Source of the DNA: Fibrobacter sp.
GTDB taxonomy: Bacteria > Fibrobacterota > Fibrobacteria > Fibrobacterales > Fibrobacteraceae
Reading direction: 5' to 3'
DNA: 64,000 nt
Assembly (NCBI RefSeq): GCF_017545445.1
Contig: NZ_JAFWOM010000078.1
Span: 62,001-126,000, forward strand
Shown here piece by piece: positions 61,410 through 64,000 of the stretch. The notes under the pieces were generated by a model that had not been told where the DNA came from, did no database searches, and saw only the letters and a program-made list of their open reading frames with translations. The translations under genes were made by a program, and so were the position numbers. Each line of letters opens with the position of its first letter. Positions within the stretch are counted from its first letter, which is position 1.

Positions 61410-63506
61410 TCAAACCGTCGCCGGTCTATACCCGAGCAACTTCATGCTGTAAAGCGCAGTGCCCTTGCTGATGCTGCGAACGCCTGTTGCATAACCGAAA
61501 ATTTTTCGAAGAGGAACATCCGCTTTCAAAAAGTGCGTTTTGCCATCGCCTTCGATTTCCTTCACCTTGCCTTCGCGTGCCTGGATATCGCCCGTCACAA
61601 GGCCCGCAAAATTCACCGGGCATTCGAGCGAAAGTTCCATGACCGGTTCGTACAACTGAACATCCGCAGGCTTCACGAGTTTTGCGACCGCATCAGCACA
61701 ACACTTCTTGATCATCGGCGGGAGAGCCCCTTCCGTCCATTCAAAGCGGTGAACTTCAAAACGCACACCGACAAGCGGGCCTTTGCCGAGCACGCCAACT
61801 TCGGTCGATTCCAGAAGCGCCGAACGCACACCCGCCAAAATTTCACGCGGGGCATTTTCCATAAACTCTGCGGACAAGCGAATATCGTGAGCATCACCTT
61901 CTAGCGGAGATGCCGAAATGCTAATGGACATTTTATGAGGCCCAATCTGGAACGTATTTTCAGCAGGACCGACAGCACGGCACAAGCGTTCTTGCCAACG
62001 CACTTCGGGGCTACCGGCACGCACTTCGCAACCAAATTCACGTTTGAGACGAGCGAGCAACACATCGAGCTGCACCTCGCCCACCGTATGCAAATACCAG
62101 AATCCACCATCGTCCTTTTGCACACGGAAACTCGGATCCATTCGCGCAAGCACCGAGAGGCTGCGTTCCACATGGGCGTAATCTTCCGTCCGCACGCATT
62201 CCACGCGAGTCTGCAACAACGGCAAATAATTTTCGCTGATAGAGGTTTGAGGTATGGGGTCGCACACCCCTTCGGCAAGCTCAGGGAGCTTTTCAAGTTC
62301 GTTGAGCCTGTCGAAACGACTACGTTCCGCCGTATTTCCCACGACATTAGAGATTGCTTCGCCTTCGGCTCGCAATGACGTACCCGTCGCACTTTCGCCT
62401 CTCTCGTCTCTCGCCTCTCGTCTCTCGTCTAACCGAATCACCTGCCCGAGTTCTGTTTCAAAAGGCGAGACCATCGCATAAATGTCTCCCGAACGGATTT
62501 CATCCACCGGCAAAAGCATATTCGCCTTGAGCCTTGAAAATTCAAAGCCAGCCGGCCAATCGCGACGCAACAAATCCACATGACTGCGGAACAGCGATAT
62601 TTCGCCAATTCCACGGAAATGCCTCAGACGCACCACCTGCCCCAACTCATTTTCGTCAAACGTCGGGACTTCCGGCAAAAAGAACGAAAGCGCCGTCACG
62701 AGGCTGCGAACGCCAAAGCCTTCCAATGCAGACCCGGCATAACAAATCACATATTCATCACTAGCTGCAAGCGATTTAAGCCCGCGCAAAAGCATCTTGG
62801 GAGGCACGGGTTTATTGTCCAAAGCAAGCGACAAAATTTCATCGTCAAAATTGCTCGCAAATTCTACCGCTTCATCGTAATACTTTTTCAAAAGTGCGCG
62901 CTCTTCCGCAGCACTAGCATCCGATTCCCAGCCGTCATCGAGAACTTCCGCGCCCGATTCCGAATGAACTAAACGGCTCTGGCTTAGCACATCGAGCATA
63001 CCGCACATCTTGCCGTTTTTAAACTGCGGCACGGACATCAGCACCGGACGCACGCCAAGCGTTTCTTCAATATTAATTAACGTCTCGTCCAACGAGTAAT
63101 CGGGATTGTCGAGCTTATTTACAAATAAAATTGTACGCACACGGGATTCGTGCAACTTGCGGAACGAGGCGATCGTCTGCGTTTCGACACCGCTTGCAGC
63201 ACTCACCACAAGCACGGCACCTTCCACAGCCGTAAGCGCCATATCGACCTCGGCACCGAAATCGACATGCCCCGGCGTATCAATAAAATTGAACCACGTA
63301 TTTTTCCATTCGAAATGCGCCACGCCGCTTTCAATCGTAATGCCGCGTTCCTTTTCTTCGGGCATGTAGTCCATCGTGGCAAGGCCATCTTCCACACGTC
63401 CCGGGCGGTGAATCTCGCCTGCGGCAAAAAGAATCCTCTCAGAAAGAGTCGTCTTGCCCGCATCGACGTGGGCGAGAATGGCAATATTTCGAATCGGCTG
63501 TTTCAT
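61410..63506 (-). CDS. EF-G/TetM-like translational GTPase with a large repeat-derived insertion
   Basis: 698 residues. G1 A-H-V-D-A-G-K-T near residue 12, switch R-G-I-T-I-E, G3 D-T-P-G-H-V-D, G4 V-N-K-L-D; later EF-G-like domains II-V follow (Y-L-H-T-V-G-E-V-Q-L-D and the C-terminal ferredoxin-like fold). The length without the insertion (about 640) is that of TetM/ribosomal-protection proteins, and the N-terminus is closer to those than to EF-G. Residues about 357-415, between domains II and III, are encoded by a composite of four dispersed repeats and have no counterpart in the family. Whether it protects the ribosome or is a cellular paralog cannot be told. The insert may lie in an external loop. 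Confidence 0.83.
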   Translation of the reverse strand: MKQPIRNIAILAHVDAGKTTLSERILFAAGEIHRPGRVEDGLATMDYMPEEKERGITIESGVAHFEWKNTWFNFIDTPGHVDFGAEVDMALTAVEGAVLVVSAASGVETQTIASFRKLHESRVRTILFVNKLDNPDYSLDETLINIEETLGVRPVLMSVPQFKNGKMCGMLDVLSQSRLVHSESGAEVLDDGWESDASAAEERALLKKYYDEAVEFASNFDDEILSLALDNKPVPPKMLLRGLKSLAASDEYVICYAGSALEGFGVRSLVTALSFFLPEVPTFDENELGQVVRLRHFRGIGEISLFRSHVDLLRRDWPAGFEFSRLKANMLLPVDEIRSGDIYAMVSPFETELGQVIRLDERREARDERGESATGTSLRAEGEAISNVVGNTAERSRFDRLNELEKLPELAEGVCDPIPQTSISENYLPLLQTRVECVRTEDYAHVERSLSVLARMDPSFRVQKDDGGFWYLHTVGEVQLDVLLARLKREFGCEVRAGSPEVRWQERLCRAVGPAENTFQIGPHKMSISISASPLEGDAHDIRLSAEFMENAPREILAGVRSALLESTEVGVLGKGPLVGVRFEVHRFEWTEGALPPMIKKCCADAVAKLVKPADVQLYEPVMELSLECPVNFAGLVTGDIQAREGKVKEIEGDGKTHFLKADVPLRKIFGYATGVRSISKGTALYSMKLLGYRPATV
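62264..62431. repeat. Composite repeat insertion inside the TetM-like gene
   Basis: From left to right: CCCTTCGGCAAGCTCAGGGA and its inverted mate GTTGAGCCTGTCGAAAC (62300-62317), an AGAGATTGC...CGCAATGACG element (62345-62381) and tandem CTCTCGTCT/CTCTCGCCT units (62399-62431). All keep the frame. Each unit recurs elsewhere in the window. Confidence 0.75.
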
Positions 63507-63524
63507 AAGCCCAAAGATACATTT

Positions 63525-64000
63525 TTACTGGTTCATAAACGAAAGCTTCAAAGCGCTGTCATAGAGTCGTTTCGCCCAAGATTCGTGACCTGCCGATTCA
63601 CCGTAGAGATCATCCAGCATCGTTCGGATTCCAGCGACACCGCCACCCTTTTTCAAGATATAAACTACAAGCAAGCTAATTACGCCCAGCGACGAATTAA
63701 TAATGTCCAAATCCGTATTCGCCAATTGGAACGCCGCCAGCTGGTACGCATCCTCGCTATTTTCCTTAACAAGTTTATCGACATCCGCAAGCGTCTTGAA
63801 ACGGAAAAATTTCAACGTCTTGAGAAACGGCATCATCGAAGACTCGTGAATTTCAGCTTGATTGATGGCTGCAATACGTTGGTTTAATTTATCAAAAGGT
63901 TTCAACTTCAGATAATTGCCAAACGAATCGCCATTCAACGCCACTTCATCAAAACGGCCCGAATGCACAAGCGACTGCACATGATACCTGTAATTATTGA
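63525..64000 (-). CDS. Partial gene of unknown function (5' end outside window)
   Basis: The frame is open to the right edge of the window, so the gene begins beyond base 64000; about 158 residues of the C-terminus are visible. They are mainly helical, with Y-R-Y-H-V-Q-S-L-V-H-S-G-R-F and a hydrophobic segment (S-L-L-V-V-Y-I-L) that could be a membrane helix, followed by G-G-G-V-A-G. I do not recognise the family. Confidence 0.6.
   Translation of the reverse strand, partial: NNYRYHVQSLVHSGRFDEVALNGDSFGNYLKLKPFDKLNQRIAAINQAEIHESSMMPFLKTLKFFRFKTLADVDKLVKENSEDAYQLAAFQLANTDLDIINSSLGVISLLVVYILKKGGGVAGIRTMLDDLYGESAGHESWAKRLYDSALKLSFMNQ

Noticed and set aside
60733..63506. Antibiotic-resistance island (Vat plus TetM-like genes)
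   Set aside because: Both are relatives of resistance genes but have host-like composition, no mobile element and different neighbours from known resistance cassettes; they are probably resident genes.

Overview
The window looks like a chromosomal segment of a Fibrobacter-type bacterium (phylum Fibrobacterota). The clues are a TIGR02147-family regulator, several secreted proteins with Ser-rich linkers and type IX secretion-like C-terminal tails, a GLUG-repeat surface protein, many Fibrobacter-style lipoproteins and a split mla ABC locus. No database search was possible, so the assignment rests on recognition. I saw no rRNA, tRNA, CRISPR array or complete insertion sequence.

Layout. 0-5.4 kb: the end of a DUF4143 ATPase, a Nudix hydrolase, a patatin, the TIGR02147 regulator with its coupled lipoprotein, and a TrmB-like methyltransferase carrying repeat-derived inserts. 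5.4-10.8 kb, minus strand: lipoproteins, an M6 protease and a two-gene secreted-protein operon. 11.2-18.2 kb: housekeeping genes (hisE-hisG, an EAL/HDOD protein, recR-engB-mlaE-mlaF-pyrC, an OmpA-like lipoprotein). 18.2-19.6 kb: a promoter, a probable structured RNA and a Rpn-family nuclease gene broken by a small inverted-repeat element. 19.7-28.2 kb: a giant GLUG adhesin, an ion channel, an HsdR_N-type protein, a possible small RNA and a truncated AAA/PDDEXK gene. 28.2-40.3 kb: a TrkA-RyR membrane protein, sbcDC and a 1498-residue hybrid sensor kinase. 41.1-50.7 kb is the accessory island. 50.7-58.7 kb: hsp20 and a zinc locus (zur-like regulator, Cys/His-rich small protein, znuA-znuC-znuB, small metal-site proteins, a His-rich lipoprotein and a TonB receptor). 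58.8-64 kb: a DUF58 protein, a Vat-type acetyltransferase, a TetM/EF-G-like GTPase and a partial gene.

The island is the most novel part. A repeat-rich stretch is followed by the N-terminal third of a DEAD/DEAH helicase joined to the tail of another gene. Next comes a strikingly AT-rich operon: a protein with a diadenylate-cyclase-like (DAC) core and two tandem paralogous membrane proteins with N-terminal membrane helices. Facing it is an ATPase plus separate TOPRIM pair of the OLD/PARIS type. I infer an undescribed nucleotide-centred defence or signalling system beside remnants of other defence loci.

A second theme is a set of short palindromic repeats that fill intergenic DNA and also sit in frame inside genes: trmB-like (twice), znuA (three times), the znuC C-terminus, a His-rich lipoprotein and the TetM-like GTPase. 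A copy in the Rpn-type gene is read in the one phase that gives a stop codon and breaks it. The repeats thus appear to have been mobile and to have contributed protein sequence, as described for Rickettsia palindromic elements.
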